Source: Candidatus Pantoea soli (GTDB lineage Bacteria > Pseudomonadota > Gammaproteobacteria > Enterobacterales > Enterobacteriaceae). From it: DNA of 64,000 bases. This document shows, piece by piece, positions 27,653-37,276 of the stretch; the first letter of the stretch is position 1; every line of letters starts with the position of its first letter. The stretch is from positions 372,001 to 436,000 of the forward strand of contig NZ_CP032703.1 in the NCBI RefSeq assembly GCF_007833795.1, in the 5' to 3' direction. Under the pieces are notes generated by a model, which saw only the letters and a program-made list of their open reading frames with translations, was not told where the DNA came from and ran no database searches. Made by a program: the position numbers and the translations under genes.

Positions 27653-28888
27653 ATGAAAACCCTGATCAAAGGCTGTGTTGCAGCCATCCTGCTGGCAACG
27701 GCAGGCAGTGCAGCGGCGGTCACCACCCTTAACGCGCTGTTTATGACGCAGGCGGCTTACAGCGAGAAGGATATTCGCGCCATGACGCAGGCGTTTCAGC
27801 AGGCGCATCCGGATGTGCAGGTGAATCTGGAATTTGTGCCCTATGAAGCGCTGCATGACAAGATTGTCGCCGCACGCGGCGCGGGCGGAAACGGCTACGA
27901 TGTCGTGCTGTTTGACGCCATCTGGCCCGCCGAATTCAGCAAATTTGATTTACTGCAGGATGTCAGCAGCCGGATTAGCGCGGAGCAGAAAGCCGCGATC
28001 TTCCCGGGCGCGATGAACACCGTGATCTACAACGGTAAAACGCTGGGCATGCCGTGGATCCTTGATACCAAATATCTCTACTACAACAAAGCGATGCTGG
28101 CGAAAGCCGGTATTACTGCGCTGCCGCAAACCTGGCAACAGGTGATGGACGACGCCCGCGTTATCAAACAGAAAAATATCGTCAACTATCCGCTGGTGTG
28201 GAGTTGGTCTCAGGCAGAGGCGCTGGTGTGTGATTACACCACGCTGGTATCCGGGTTCGGCGGCGCTTTTTACCATAATGGCAAACTCGATTTCACCTCA
28301 CCGGCATCGCTGCAGGCCGTAAAACTCATGAAAAGTTCGCTGGATGAGGGGCTGAGTAACCCGGCATCGCGAGAGTATCTGGAAGAGGATGTGCGTAAAG
28401 CGTTCTCCAATGGCGATGCCGCGTTCGCGCTGAACTGGACCTACATGTACAACATGGCCAATGACCCGAACCAGAGCAAAGTGGCCGGTCAGGTGGGCAT
28501 TATGCCGGCGCCGGGTGATGCACCGGGTAAAGCCGGCGCGGTCAATGGCTCTATGGGACTGGGGATTGCTACCGGCAGTACCCATCCGGAGCAGGCGTGG
28601 CAGTACATCAGCTATATGACATCTCAGCCGGTACAGACACAGTATGCCACGCTTAGCCTGCCCATCTGGAAGCGCGCTTATCAGGACCCGGCAGTAACGA
28701 AAAATCAGGAGAGCCTGATTGCCGCAGCGAACACTTCGCTGAATGTGATGTTGTCGCGTCCGGAAACCGCGGAGTACTCCCGCCTTTCCAGCACGCTGCA
28801 GCAGCAGCTGCAACAGGTGCTGGTGGGCAGCGCCACGCCGGAAGCCGCATTACAGGCGGTGAATAAAAGTGCCGCGCGCCTGCGCTAA
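27653..28888 (+). CDS. ABC sugar transporter substrate-binding protein (family 1)
   Basis: 411 residues with a signal peptide ending near GSAAAV. The mature part TTLNALFMTQAAYSEKDIRAMTQAFQQAHPDVQVNLEFV and the segments GYDVVLFDAIWPAEF and LGMPWILDTKYLYYNKAML are typical of family 1 binding proteins for oligosaccharides or glycerol phosphate. It is the first gene of a five-gene operon. GAAGGCGGAAACACC precedes the ATG. Confidence 0.92.
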   Translation: MKTLIKGCVAAILLATAGSAAAVTTLNALFMTQAAYSEKDIRAMTQAFQQAHPDVQVNLEFVPYEALHDKIVAARGAGGNGYDVVLFDAIWPAEFSKFDLLQDVSSRISAEQKAAIFPGAMNTVIYNGKTLGMPWILDTKYLYYNKAMLAKAGITALPQTWQQVMDDARVIKQKNIVNYPLVWSWSQAEALVCDYTTLVSGFGGAFYHNGKLDFTSPASLQAVKLMKSSLDEGLSNPASREYLEEDVRKAFSNGDAAFALNWTYMYNMANDPNQSKVAGQVGIMPAPGDAPGKAGAVNGSMGLGIATGSTHPEQAWQYISYMTSQPVQTQYATLSLPIWKRAYQDPAVTKNQESLIAAANTSLNVMLSRPETAEYSRLSSTLQQQLQQVLVGSATPEAALQAVNKSAARLR

Positions 28889-28897
28889 GGGGAAAGC

Positions 28898-29809
28898 ATG
28901 CTGAGTTTGCGTCAACGCGAACAGCGGCAGGCATGGGTGCTGCTGGCACCCATGTTACTGGTGATGCTGCTGCTCACCGCCTGGCCGTTGCTGCGCACCA
29001 TTTGGCTGAGTTTTACCGACGCCGCGCTGATCGGCAGCAGTGGCACAGCACCGGGCTGGATCGGCGTTGAAAACTATCTGTACGCCCTGACCGACGAGGA
29101 TTTTCGCACCTCGCTGTGGCGCACACTCTACTTCACCGTGGTATCAGTTGCGGTGGAGGGCATTATCGGCGTGCTGGTGGCGCTACTGCTCAATCAGCAG
29201 TTTGCCGGTCGCAGCCTGCTGCGCGTGCTGGTGATTTTGCCGTGGGCGCTGCCTACCATCGTTAACGCTATGATGTGGCGGCTGAATTTCAATCCCGATT
29301 ACGGCAGCGTTAATGCCCTGCTGACCCAGACTGGCCTGATTGATCACTACCGCAGCTGGCTGGGATCACCCGACTCTGCGCTCAATGCCGTGATGTTTGC
29401 CGATGTGTGGAAAAATTATCCGCTGGTCACGCTGCTGGTGCTGGCGGCGCTGCAGTCGATACCTGAGGATCTGTATGAAGCCGCCCGGCTGGATGGTGCC
29501 TCCGCGTGGCGACGTTTCCGCGCCATTACGTTTCCGGCTATCGCTGGCGCACTCAGCGTCGCGCTGGTGCTGCGCACCATCGATGCGTTTAAGATCTTCG
29601 ACATCATCTATGTGATGACGCGCGGCGGCCCGGTAGACAGTACAAAGACCCTGAGTTTTTACGTCTATCAGGAGTCATTCAGCTATCTGCGTGCCGGCAG
29701 CGGTGCCGCCTACGCCATACTGATGACGCTGCTGTGCGCCGTGCTGATCACCCTCTATATGCTGTTACTGTGGCGGCAGCGCCGTCGGGGAAGCGCCCAT
29801 GAAAATTAA
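28898..29809 (+). CDS. ABC sugar transporter permease (UgpA/MalF type)
   Basis: 303 residues with six membrane segments and the EAA loop LYEAARLDGASAWRRFRAITFPAI. The first segment WVLLAPMLLVMLLLTAWPLLRTIWLSF is typical of MalF/UgpA-like permeases. GGGGAAAGC precedes the ATG. It overlaps the next permease gene by 11 bases. Confidence 0.93.
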   Translation: MLSLRQREQRQAWVLLAPMLLVMLLLTAWPLLRTIWLSFTDAALIGSSGTAPGWIGVENYLYALTDEDFRTSLWRTLYFTVVSVAVEGIIGVLVALLLNQQFAGRSLLRVLVILPWALPTIVNAMMWRLNFNPDYGSVNALLTQTGLIDHYRSWLGSPDSALNAVMFADVWKNYPLVTLLVLAALQSIPEDLYEAARLDGASAWRRFRAITFPAIAGALSVALVLRTIDAFKIFDIIYVMTRGGPVDSTKTLSFYVYQESFSYLRAGSGAAYAILMTLLCAVLITLYMLLLWRQRRRGSAHEN

Positions 29810-30638
29810 GCTCCGCACCGTTGCGAAGTATGCTGCCGCACTGCTGGTCGCGGTGTCCGTGCTGGCGCCCATGGGCTGGCTGTTTTTAATGAGCGTCAGC
29901 GCCACCGCCGATCTGACGCGCGTGCCGCTGGAGTGGATGCCGCGCCAGTGGGACTTCAGCCGCTATGGCCGCCTGCTCTCGCTGACCCCGGGCGAGCCCG
30001 GTACGCTGTTCCTGCATGCGCTGGGTAACAGCCTGCTGGTGGCAAGCGGTGCGACGGCGATCTGTTTATTGCTGGCAATTCCCGCCGCATTCAGCTTTTC
30101 CCGCTATCGCGGCCGCGACGGCTGGCTGTTTGCCTCGCTGGCTATCTATATGGTGCCGCCGGTCGCGTTCGTACTGCCCCTCTACTTCCTGCTGCAGCAG
30201 CTGGATCTGCTCAACACCCGGCCGGGCCTGATGATGGTTTACTGTTCACTGATTCTGCCGTTTCTGACCTGGATGCTGAAAAACCAGTTCGATACGCTGC
30301 CGCATGATATTGAGCAGGCGGCACGGCTGGACGGGCTGCGCGTCTGGCAGGTGTTGCTGCGCATCACCCTGCCGCTGGCAAAACCGGTGCTGGGCGCAGC
30401 GGCGCTGTTTGGCTGGCTGCTGGCGTGGGACGAATTTTTCTACGCGCTGTTATTCACCAGCAATATCGCCGCGCAGACCCTGCCGGTCACTATCGCCGGC
30501 TTCACTGCCGGGCGCGCCACCGATGACGGACTGATTGCTGCGGTCGGTATTCTGGCCTCAGCGCCCCCCTTATTGATTGCTATCTGGTTACAAAAGACGC
30601 TGGTCAGCGGCCTGGCCAGTGGCGGGAGCAAAGGATGA
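29799..30638 (+). CDS. ABC sugar transporter permease (UgpE/MalG type)
   Basis: 279 residues with six hydrophobic segments and the EAA loop IEQAARLDGLRVWQVLLRITLPLAKPVLGA. It is the partner of the preceding permease. The start overlaps that gene and the stop overlaps the kinase start by four bases, so the whole unit is translationally coupled. Confidence 0.93.
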   Translation: MKIKLRTVAKYAAALLVAVSVLAPMGWLFLMSVSATADLTRVPLEWMPRQWDFSRYGRLLSLTPGEPGTLFLHALGNSLLVASGATAICLLLAIPAAFSFSRYRGRDGWLFASLAIYMVPPVAFVLPLYFLLQQLDLLNTRPGLMMVYCSLILPFLTWMLKNQFDTLPHDIEQAARLDGLRVWQVLLRITLPLAKPVLGAAALFGWLLAWDEFFYALLFTSNIAAQTLPVTIAGFTAGRATDDGLIAAVGILASAPPLLIAIWLQKTLVSGLASGGSKG

Positions 30639-31588
30639 TAACGAAACAGGACGCCACCGCCACGCTGTATGTGGCGGGCAATATTAATGTTGATGTAATG
30701 ATGGGCACGCTCGACCGCTGGCCACAGCGGGGGACGGAGGTGGTGCTGCCGCACAGCGAGCTGCGCCCCGGCGGGTCTGCGGGGAACTGCGCTCTGGCGC
30801 TGGAGGCGATGCAGGTACGCCATCGCGCCATCGCCAGTCAGGGCGATGACGGGCTCAGTGCCTGGCTGGCTGGCCATTTCCCGCACAGCGCCGCGCACTG
30901 GACGCGCTATCCCTGCGAGACGTCGCTGACCGTCGGGGTCACCCACTCCGATCACGAGCGCTCCTTTCTGAGCAACCTTGGCCACATTGTGCGGCTGAGC
31001 GCACAGGATGTGCTGGCGCAGCTGCCGGCACGGGCCGAAACCGGCGACATCGTGTTGCTGTGCGGCACCTTTCTGTGTCTGCAGCTGTATGACGACTATC
31101 TGCCGTTATTACGCGAACTGCAGCAGCGGGGCTTTATCACCGCCGTGGATACCGGCTGGCCACCGCAGGACTGGAACGACGCCGTACGCGCACAAATCGC
31201 CTGCTGGCTGCCGCACTGCGACTGGCTGCTGCTGAATGAGGCAGAAACCCTTGGGCTGAGCACTGACGCTACCCTGCCGGAAGCGGCCCGACGGCTGGCG
31301 CAGCAGCTGAGCGGTCGCGGCGGCTGCGTGGTCAAACGCGGCGCCCGGGGCGCAGGCTGCTGGCACGCCAGCGGCACGCTGGAGCGGCCCGCACGCGCGG
31401 TCACGGTGGTTGATACCATCGGTGCCGGCGACAGCTTCAATGCCGGTTTTCTGACGGCATTACTGCATCAGCAGGATATCGCCACCGCGCTGCAATGGGG
31501 CATCGCCGTGGCTTCGCTGGTGATCAGCACCCAACCGCGTCGCTATCCCGACTGGCATCAACTGCAACTTACTGCACAGGAGTGTTAA
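30635..31588 (+). CDS. PfkB family carbohydrate kinase
   Basis: 317 residues. The PfkB signatures are GGSAGNCALALEAM near residue 45 and DTIGAGDSFNAGFLTALL near residue 258, where the aspartate is the catalytic base. The family includes ribokinase, fructokinase and 2-keto-3-deoxygluconate kinase. It sits inside a sugar ABC operon, so it probably phosphorylates the imported sugar or a monomer released from it. The sugar is not identified. Confidence 0.92.
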   Translation: MITKQDATATLYVAGNINVDVMMGTLDRWPQRGTEVVLPHSELRPGGSAGNCALALEAMQVRHRAIASQGDDGLSAWLAGHFPHSAAHWTRYPCETSLTVGVTHSDHERSFLSNLGHIVRLSAQDVLAQLPARAETGDIVLLCGTFLCLQLYDDYLPLLRELQQRGFITAVDTGWPPQDWNDAVRAQIACWLPHCDWLLLNEAETLGLSTDATLPEAARRLAQQLSGRGGCVVKRGARGAGCWHASGTLERPARAVTVVDTIGAGDSFNAGFLTALLHQQDIATALQWGIAVASLVISTQPRRYPDWHQLQLTAQEC

Positions 31589-31590
31589 TT

Positions 31591-32673
31591 ATGGCCAGTG
31601 TTGAACTTGTGAATGTGGCCAAACGCTACGCCAGACAGACGGTGCTGCATCCGCTTGACCTCACGATTGCCGACGGCAGTTTTACCGTGCTGGTTGGCCC
31701 CTCCGGCTGCGGTAAATCTACCCTGCTGCGCCTGCTGGCCGGGCTGGAGAGCCTCTCCGGTGGTGAAATACGGATGGATAACGTCGCGATTAGCGATCGC
31801 GATCCGGCCGATCGCGACATCGCTATGGTGTTTCAGAGCTATGCGCTTTACCCGCACCTGACGGTTGCAGAAAACCTGGCGTTTCATATGCAGGTGAAAA
31901 AAGTCAAACGTGACGAGCAGCAGAGCAAAATTGCCCGCATTGCCGGGATTCTGGGCATTGATACGCTGTTGCAGCGCTATCCGCGGGCGCTCTCCGGCGG
32001 GCAGCGGCAGCGGGTAGCCATGGGCCGGGCGATGGTGCGTAACCCGCAGGTCTTTCTGTTTGATGAACCGCTTTCCAACCTTGATGCGCAGCTGCGTATG
32101 GAGCTGCGCGCCGAGATCAAATCGCTGCACCAGCGCTTCGGCACAACGATGGTGTATGTGACGCACGATCAGGTGGAAGCCATGACGCTGGCCGACCAGA
32201 TTGTCGTGATGAAAGAGGGGCGCATCGTCCAGCAGGGCGCGCCGCTGGCGATTTACGACCGTCCCGCTGACACCTTTGTGGCGCGTTTTATTGGCTCACC
32301 GCCTATGAATCTGCTGGCCGGCACGCTGGTCACGCGCGACGGTGTGCCGGGCGTGGCGTGTCAGGATTTATGGCAGCCGCTGCCGCCGCGCTGGCAGGCC
32401 ATTGCCCGGCAGCGCGACGGTATGGCGGTCACCGCTGGCATCCGCCCGCACGACCTGACAGAAGCAGCCGGCGGCGCGCAGACCACGGTGAAGGTGGTGG
32501 AGATTACCGGTGAATCCACGCTGCTGCATCTTGACTGGAACGGACAGCCGCTGCATATGCAGTTTGCCGGACGTCATCCGGCGGGCAGAGGCGATCGCCT
32601 TACGCTGGGTTTCAGAAGCGAGAAGATTCATCTGTTTGACGCCACCTCAGGCCTGCGCCTGCCTGAAGCCTGA
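31591..32673 (+). CDS. ABC sugar transporter ATP-binding protein (UgpC/MsmX/MalK type)
   Basis: 360 residues. Walker A GPSGCGKSTLLRLLAG, signature LSGGQRQRVAMGRAM and Walker B VFLFDEPLSNLDAQLR are all intact. A C-terminal MalK-like regulatory/OB region follows (TAGIRPHDLTEAAGG). The ATG at 31591 follows CAGGAGT two bases after the kinase stop; the longer frame from 31495 lies within the kinase. It ends the operon. Confidence 0.95.
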   Translation: MASVELVNVAKRYARQTVLHPLDLTIADGSFTVLVGPSGCGKSTLLRLLAGLESLSGGEIRMDNVAISDRDPADRDIAMVFQSYALYPHLTVAENLAFHMQVKKVKRDEQQSKIARIAGILGIDTLLQRYPRALSGGQRQRVAMGRAMVRNPQVFLFDEPLSNLDAQLRMELRAEIKSLHQRFGTTMVYVTHDQVEAMTLADQIVVMKEGRIVQQGAPLAIYDRPADTFVARFIGSPPMNLLAGTLVTRDGVPGVACQDLWQPLPPRWQAIARQRDGMAVTAGIRPHDLTEAAGGAQTTVKVVEITGESTLLHLDWNGQPLHMQFAGRHPAGRGDRLTLGFRSEKIHLFDATSGLRLPEA

Positions 32674-32677
32674 ATGC

Positions 32678-32697
32678 GGCCCCCGGCTGCGGGGGCC
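32678..32697. terminator. bidirectional hairpin
   Basis: GGCCCCCG, loop GCTG, CGGGGGCC: perfect 8-base GC arms in the 36 bases between the sugar ATPase and the convergent MFS gene. It is very stable but lacks a U-run. Confidence 0.55.
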
Positions 32698-32709
32698 AAT
32701 GCGGATCGC

Positions 32710-34119
32710 TTACCCTTCAGCTACGACAGGCTGGAAGCTGCGGCGGTTCAGGCCGGTAAGCAGCACCAGCAACGCCATCAGCAGCAGCTCGACACTCAGC
32801 GTGCCAGTAATGGCCGCCAGATACGAGCCGTGCAGGCTAATCTGGCTAAACACGCCACCCAGCAGCATCGGCCCCAGTCCCAGCGCCGACTGCTGCACCG
32901 TGGAGAGCACCGCGCTACCTGCGCCGGCCTGGTGATGCGGCACGTCACTCATGCCAATGCGATAAAAGCTGCTGACGATAAAGGACTGACCAAAGCCAAT
33001 CAGCGCCGTCGCCGGCACCAGCGTCGCAATGCCTGCCGCTGGCCAGGCAAAGTGAAAGGTGGCGATCAGCGCCAGCAGACCGCTCATCTGAATGCCACAG
33101 CCGGTAAGCAACATGGCGCGTTTGCCGAACCGCTCCACCATCCGCGTTGAACGCATTGCGCCGATGAAATAAGCGCTTCCCAGCGCGATAAACGCATTCC
33201 CCGACTGAAACGCACTCATGCCAAGTCCCGCCTGCAGCGTTAACGCTACGGCGAACATAAAACCGCTCCAGCAGGAGAAAAACAGCACCGCCAGCGTCAG
33301 GCCAAAACGCACGCCGGGTAAACGCAGCAGCGAGGGAGGCAGCAGCGGCGATCCGCCGCGCGCTTCCAGCCGCAGGGCGGCACGGCGTAATCCCAGCAGC
33401 AGCAGCGGAAACAGCATCAGCAGCAGCAGACACGGCCACGACCAGTGCAGCACCGGGCCGAGCGCCAGCGCCAGCATCAGGCAACCAATCGCCCCTGCCA
33501 GCAGCAGCGTGCCGTAAATATCCAGCGGCACGCGCCGCGCATGACGCGTTTCCGGCACCACGCGGCGGGCGGCCAGCAGAACGTACAGGCAAATAGGCAA
33601 ATTGATTAAAAACACGCTGCGCCAGCCATAGCCGCCAATGTCGGCATTAATCAGAAACCCCCCCAGCACCTGGCCGATGATAAACGCCAGTCCGCCGATG
33701 CCGCCGTACAGACCGATAGCACGTGCATGCGCCCTGCCCTGAAGCGTAACGTGCAGCGTGGCCAGAATCTGCGGCACCATCCAGGCCGCACCCAGCCCCT
33801 GTAACAGACGGGCGGCTATCAGCATATTAACGCTGGTGGACAGGCCGCACAGCAGGGATGCAACCGCAAAAATCCCGACGCCTGCCAGAAATACCCGGCG
33901 ACGTCCGATGTTATCCCCCAGCCGTCCCCCCATTGCCAGGCAGATGGCAAAAGCAATGCCGTAAACCGCCACGATCAGCGCCAGTTCAACCGGCGTGGCG
34001 TGCAGCGAGTGCGCCATCGCGTCTAACGCGACGTTAACGATCGAGAAATCAATCATGGGCAGCAGTTGCCCGGCCAGCAGGACCAGTAATCCTGCACGTG
34101 ATAATGACGATGTCTGCAT
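32710..34119 (-). CDS. MFS transporter, DHA2 (EmrB/QacA-type) family
   Basis: 469 residues with about 14 membrane helices. The motifs LPMIDFSIVNVALDAM in helix 1 and GGRLGDNIGRRRVFLAG in loop 2-3 are characteristic of 14-helix drug exporters. AAGGA lies before the ATG. A MmyB-type regulator gene diverges from it, the common pairing for such pumps, so export of a toxic compound under that regulator's control is likely. Confidence 0.9.
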   Translation of the reverse strand: MQTSSLSRAGLLVLLAGQLLPMIDFSIVNVALDAMAHSLHATPVELALIVAVYGIAFAICLAMGGRLGDNIGRRRVFLAGVGIFAVASLLCGLSTSVNMLIAARLLQGLGAAWMVPQILATLHVTLQGRAHARAIGLYGGIGGLAFIIGQVLGGFLINADIGGYGWRSVFLINLPICLYVLLAARRVVPETRHARRVPLDIYGTLLLAGAIGCLMLALALGPVLHWSWPCLLLLMLFPLLLLGLRRAALRLEARGGSPLLPPSLLRLPGVRFGLTLAVLFFSCWSGFMFAVALTLQAGLGMSAFQSGNAFIALGSAYFIGAMRSTRMVERFGKRAMLLTGCGIQMSGLLALIATFHFAWPAAGIATLVPATALIGFGQSFIVSSFYRIGMSDVPHHQAGAGSAVLSTVQQSALGLGPMLLGGVFSQISLHGSYLAAITGTLSVELLLMALLVLLTGLNRRSFQPVVAEG

Positions 34120-34233
34120 GGTTAATCCTTGTTTTTAGCTTCACTGCGACATAGCATCACCTGAGTTTTAACCGGGTACCAGTGCTTGTTTATCATGGTA
34201 TAAATACTACCTGTCTTGTACGGAGACTGGCTT

Positions 34234-35088
34234 ATGTCTGTAGCAACACCCCCTGCCTCTGCTGAACAAAATAACCGGAAACGGCTGGGTGCCTTTCTGC
34301 GTACCCGCCGTGAAAACCTCGATCCAAACCGGCTGGGGCTGCCGCGCATGCGCCATCGGCGGACGCCAGGCCTGCGGCGTGAAGAGGTGGCGCAACTGGC
34401 CGATGTCGGCGTCACCTGGTACACCTGGCTTGAACAGGGACGTGATATCAACGCCTCACCCAAAACCCTGACCGCCATTGCCGCTGCGCTGCAGTGCAAT
34501 GACGTGGAGACGCAGCACCTGTTTTATCTGGCCGGTCATGTTCTGCCCTCCACGCGTGTCGCGGCGGCCTGCTGCAAAATTGCTGAGCACAATCAGCGCA
34601 TGCTCGATGCGATTCAGTTACCGGCGATCATTGAGACGCCGCGCTTCGATATCATTGGTTACAACGCCGCCTGGTGTGCGCTGATCGGAGTTGATCTGGC
34701 GACGATCGCGCCGGAAGATCGCAACTGCATCTGGCTGGCGTTCAATCATCCGCAGTGGCGCAGCGTCATGCGTGACTGGGATGAAGTTATGCCGCAAATG
34801 GTCGCCATGTTCCGCGGACAGATGGGTGAGCATCTTGGCGATCCGCACTGGGAAAATTACCTCGCGCGGTTGCTGAACAGCTCGGATGAATTTGCGCAAA
34901 CCTGGCAGCGCTACGAACTGGGTAAAGTGGAAAACCGCGTTAAGCGTTTCTATCGCGAAGAGGTGGGCGAGATCACCCTGCGTCAGAACAACTGGTGGTC
35001 CGCTTCGCGTCATGGCGATCGCCTGCTGGTCTATGTTCCGGATGACAGCCACAGTGCTGCCGGCCTGCAACACCTGATGTCACGTTAA
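34234..35088 (+). CDS. HTH regulator with MmyB-like ligand-binding domain
   Basis: 284 residues. The N-terminal XRE-type domain has RLGLPRMRHRRTPGLRREEVAQLADVGVTWYTWLEQGRDINAS, which is diagnostic of the MmyB family, followed by a PAS-like MmyB ligand-binding domain (IIGYNAAWCALIGVD). The ATG at 34234 has CGGAGA upstream. It diverges from the MFS pump and probably represses or activates it in response to a small, perhaps fatty or aromatic, ligand. Confidence 0.93.
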   Translation: MSVATPPASAEQNNRKRLGAFLRTRRENLDPNRLGLPRMRHRRTPGLRREEVAQLADVGVTWYTWLEQGRDINASPKTLTAIAAALQCNDVETQHLFYLAGHVLPSTRVAAACCKIAEHNQRMLDAIQLPAIIETPRFDIIGYNAAWCALIGVDLATIAPEDRNCIWLAFNHPQWRSVMRDWDEVMPQMVAMFRGQMGEHLGDPHWENYLARLLNSSDEFAQTWQRYELGKVENRVKRFYREEVGEITLRQNNWWSASRHGDRLLVYVPDDSHSAAGLQHLMSR

Positions 35089-35094
35089 AAAACC

Positions 35095-35130
35095 GGTGCG
35101 CTCGCCGGCCTGGGCGATCGCACCTTTTTT
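35095..35130 (+). terminator. intrinsic terminator
   Basis: Arms GGTGCGCTCGCC and GGCGATCGCACC pair with one mismatch around a short loop and are followed by TTTTTT. It lies seven bases after the MmyB-like regulator stop. A run of A residues upstream lets it work on the other strand too. Confidence 0.85.
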
Positions 35131-35246
35131 ACCACGCTTAATACAGCGAATAACCGGGATTCGCTTTGCACGAATATCTTCTCTGCACCACCCCATACCG
35201 CATTATCCTGACTATGCTTAGATAAATAACTAATGCAGGAGAAGGC

Positions 35247-35420
35247 ATGAAAATACTCTATTTCGTTTCGCTTATTGCCTCCGCCGGATATTTACTGGCG
35301 TTCTTACCAAAATTGCGCACCCGACGTGAGCCCGTGGCCTACTGGGGCTGCTGGGCTTATTTAATTCTTAATGCCGTTTACTGGGCGGTATTTGCGCTGC
35401 GCTACTATTTTATGCGCTGA
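35247..35420 (+). CDS. small two-helix membrane protein, 57 aa
   Basis: CAGGAGAAGGC precedes the ATG. The product has a hydrophobic N-terminal helix, a basic loop KLRTRREPV and a second helix rich in Trp and Tyr (AYWGCWAYLILNAVYWAVF). Both termini probably face the same side. I do not recognise a family. It lies 23 bases upstream of the next small gene, so they may form an operon. Confidence 0.65.
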   Translation: MKILYFVSLIASAGYLLAFLPKLRTRREPVAYWGCWAYLILNAVYWAVFALRYYFMR

Positions 35421-35443
35421 TATAGTCTTCAGGGGGAGAAAAC

Positions 35444-35791
35444 ATGTCTGAAAATAACCGTGATACCATGCCCTATCTGCTTTATTTTGCCCGCCAGCGT
35501 TTGCTGGTTGAAAATATCGATGGCCATATTGTCGATATTGGCGGTGCGGAAGTCGTGGGTGATCGTTTCCGCTGGCAGCTGGATGGTAAAGATGCCCGCG
35601 GTGAAACCGCGCAGGAAGTGGATGAGCTACTGGCCGAGGTGGAAAAGCATCTGAGTTTTCTGTTTGTGGACGGGCAGTTCACCAGCCTGCCAGATGTCAG
35701 TGATGATTATGGTGACCGGCTGGATAATGCGCCATCGCGCCAGATTGCGCTGCCGGAGCTTAATGACCGCGACGAAGACATTGTGCGCTGA
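35444..35791 (+). CDS. hypothetical acidic protein, 115 aa
   Basis: A soluble, acidic product rich in Asp and Glu with no cysteine and no signal peptide. AGGGGGAG lies before the ATG. The composition and codon use look genuine, but I see no motif that identifies it. It follows the small membrane protein gene, which may be a partner. Confidence 0.65.
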   Translation: MSENNRDTMPYLLYFARQRLLVENIDGHIVDIGGAEVVGDRFRWQLDGKDARGETAQEVDELLAEVEKHLSFLFVDGQFTSLPDVSDDYGDRLDNAPSRQIALPELNDRDEDIVR

Positions 35792-35800
35792 GTCAGTCAG

Positions 35801-35822
35801 CAGGCTGCCCGCAGGCAGCCTG
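35801..35822. terminator. bidirectional hairpin
   Basis: CAGGCTGCC, loop CGCA, GGCAGCCTG: perfect 9-base arms between the 115-aa gene and the convergent dehydrogenase gene. Confidence 0.6.
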
Positions 35823-35829
35823 CCGCGTA

Positions 35830-37023
35830 TCACCCGGCCGTAGTCGTGCTGGCCATGCCCGGTACCAGAATCACTTTACGACAATCCTCTTTACGCTTTT
35901 CGAAGATCTCATAGCCGCGCGCCGCCTCTTCCAGCGGCATATGGTGCGTGACAATCTCTTCCGGGGTGAGCAGCCCCTGTTCAATCAGCGACAGCAGACG
36001 CGGCAGATACGCCTGCACGTGCGTCTGGCCCATTTTAAACGTCAGACCCTTATCAAAGGCGTCACCAAACATAAAGCCGTGAATGAAACCGGCATAGACA
36101 CCCGGCACGCTGACGACGCCGCCACGCCGCACGGCAGCGATACATTGACGCAACGCTTTGCCGCTGCTGCCTTCCAGCTTCAGGTTGCTTAATACGGTTT
36201 CCGTCAGGCTGCCCTTGGCTTCAAAGCCGATCGCATCAATGACCGCATCCACACCGCGATGGTTTTTGGTGTGGTCAATGATCCACGCGGCCGGATCGTC
36301 AATCTCATCGAAATTAATGGGGGTGACGCCGTAACGCTGGCGGGCGAACTCCAGGCGGTAATTGTTGTGGTCGATCATGAAAATCTCTTCAGCCCCGACC
36401 AGCCGCGCGCAGGCGGCGCTGAGTAACCCGACCGGCCCGGCACCAAAGATGGCTACGCTGGATCCTTTGTCCAGCCCGGCATTCTGCACTGCCTGCCAGG
36501 CAGTGGGCAGAATATCGGACAGGAATAATACTTTGTCATCCGGCAGTGCGAGCGGCACTTTAAACGGACCGACGTTGGCCTTTGGCACGCGCACATATTC
36601 CGCCTGGCCGCCCGGCACGCCGCCATAAAGTTTGCTGTAGCCAAACAGCGCAGCGGGTGGAGTAATGTTTTTCTTATTTAATATGGCGCCGCGACCACTG
36701 TTGGTATTTTCACAGGCGGCATACTGGTGCAGATGACAGAAGAAACAGTCGCCGCAGGCAATAACAAAAGGCACGACTACGCGATCGCCAATTTTCACAC
36801 TGGTGACTTCGCTGCCTGCCTCAACCACCTCACCCATGAATTCATGACCAAATATGTCACCGTGATCGGTGCCGGGAATTTTGCCGCGGTAAAGGTGCAG
36901 ATCCGAACCACAAATCGCGGTTGCCGTAACGCGCAGAATAATATCGTCCGGCTGTTCTAATATCGGGTCCGGCACCGTTTCCACACGTACACGATGGGGG
37001 CCATGGTAAGTCAGTGCTTTCAT
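35830..37023 (-). CDS. zinc-dependent alcohol/formaldehyde dehydrogenase-like protein
   Basis: 397 residues. The catalytic zinc site is visible in [14 protein letters not shown] and GHEFMGEV, the structural zinc site in [18 protein letters not shown], and the nucleotide loop in [13 protein letters not shown]. The length and the [15 protein letters not shown] segment match the glutathione-independent formaldehyde dehydrogenase (FdhA-like) branch. GAGGACG lies before the ATG at 37023. The aldehyde or alcohol substrate is not identified. Confidence 0.92.
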   Translation of the reverse strand: MKALTYHGPHRVRVETVPDPILEQPDDIILRVTATAICGSDLHLYRGKIPGTDHGDIFGHEFMGEVVEAGSEVTSVKIGDRVVVPFVIACGDCFFCHLHQYAACENTNSGRGAILNKKNITPPAALFGYSKLYGGVPGGQAEYVRVPKANVGPFKVPLALPDDKVLFLSDILPTAWQAVQNAGLDKGSSVAIFGAGPVGLLSAACARLVGAEEIFMIDHNNYRLEFARQRYGVTPINFDEIDDPAAWIIDHTKNHRGVDAVIDAIGFEAKGSLTETVLSNLKLEGSSGKALRQCIAAVRRGGVVSVPGVYAGFIHGFMFGDAFDKGLTFKMGQTHVQAYLPRLLSLIEQGLLTPEEIVTHHMPLEEAARGYEIFEKRKEDCRKVILVPGMASTTTAG

Positions 37024-37276
37024 AGTCGCGTCCTCATTTATCAACACAGCACGCCTGAAACCGGTTTTCGGGCGAATCCGTTAAGCCTGGTGTTAATCAT
37101 TAATTAGGCAAGCGAGTCGGTAGCCGCGCTGCGCCTGGATCGCGGGCCTGCGCGACCGCACAAAAAGCCACACGACTAACGAAAACGGTTAAAAAAAACA
37201 CTGGATATAAAAACAGTAAACTGTATACTTATCCAGCAGCCTGTTGACTGAACGACGTTTGTGAGAGGTGATACGA

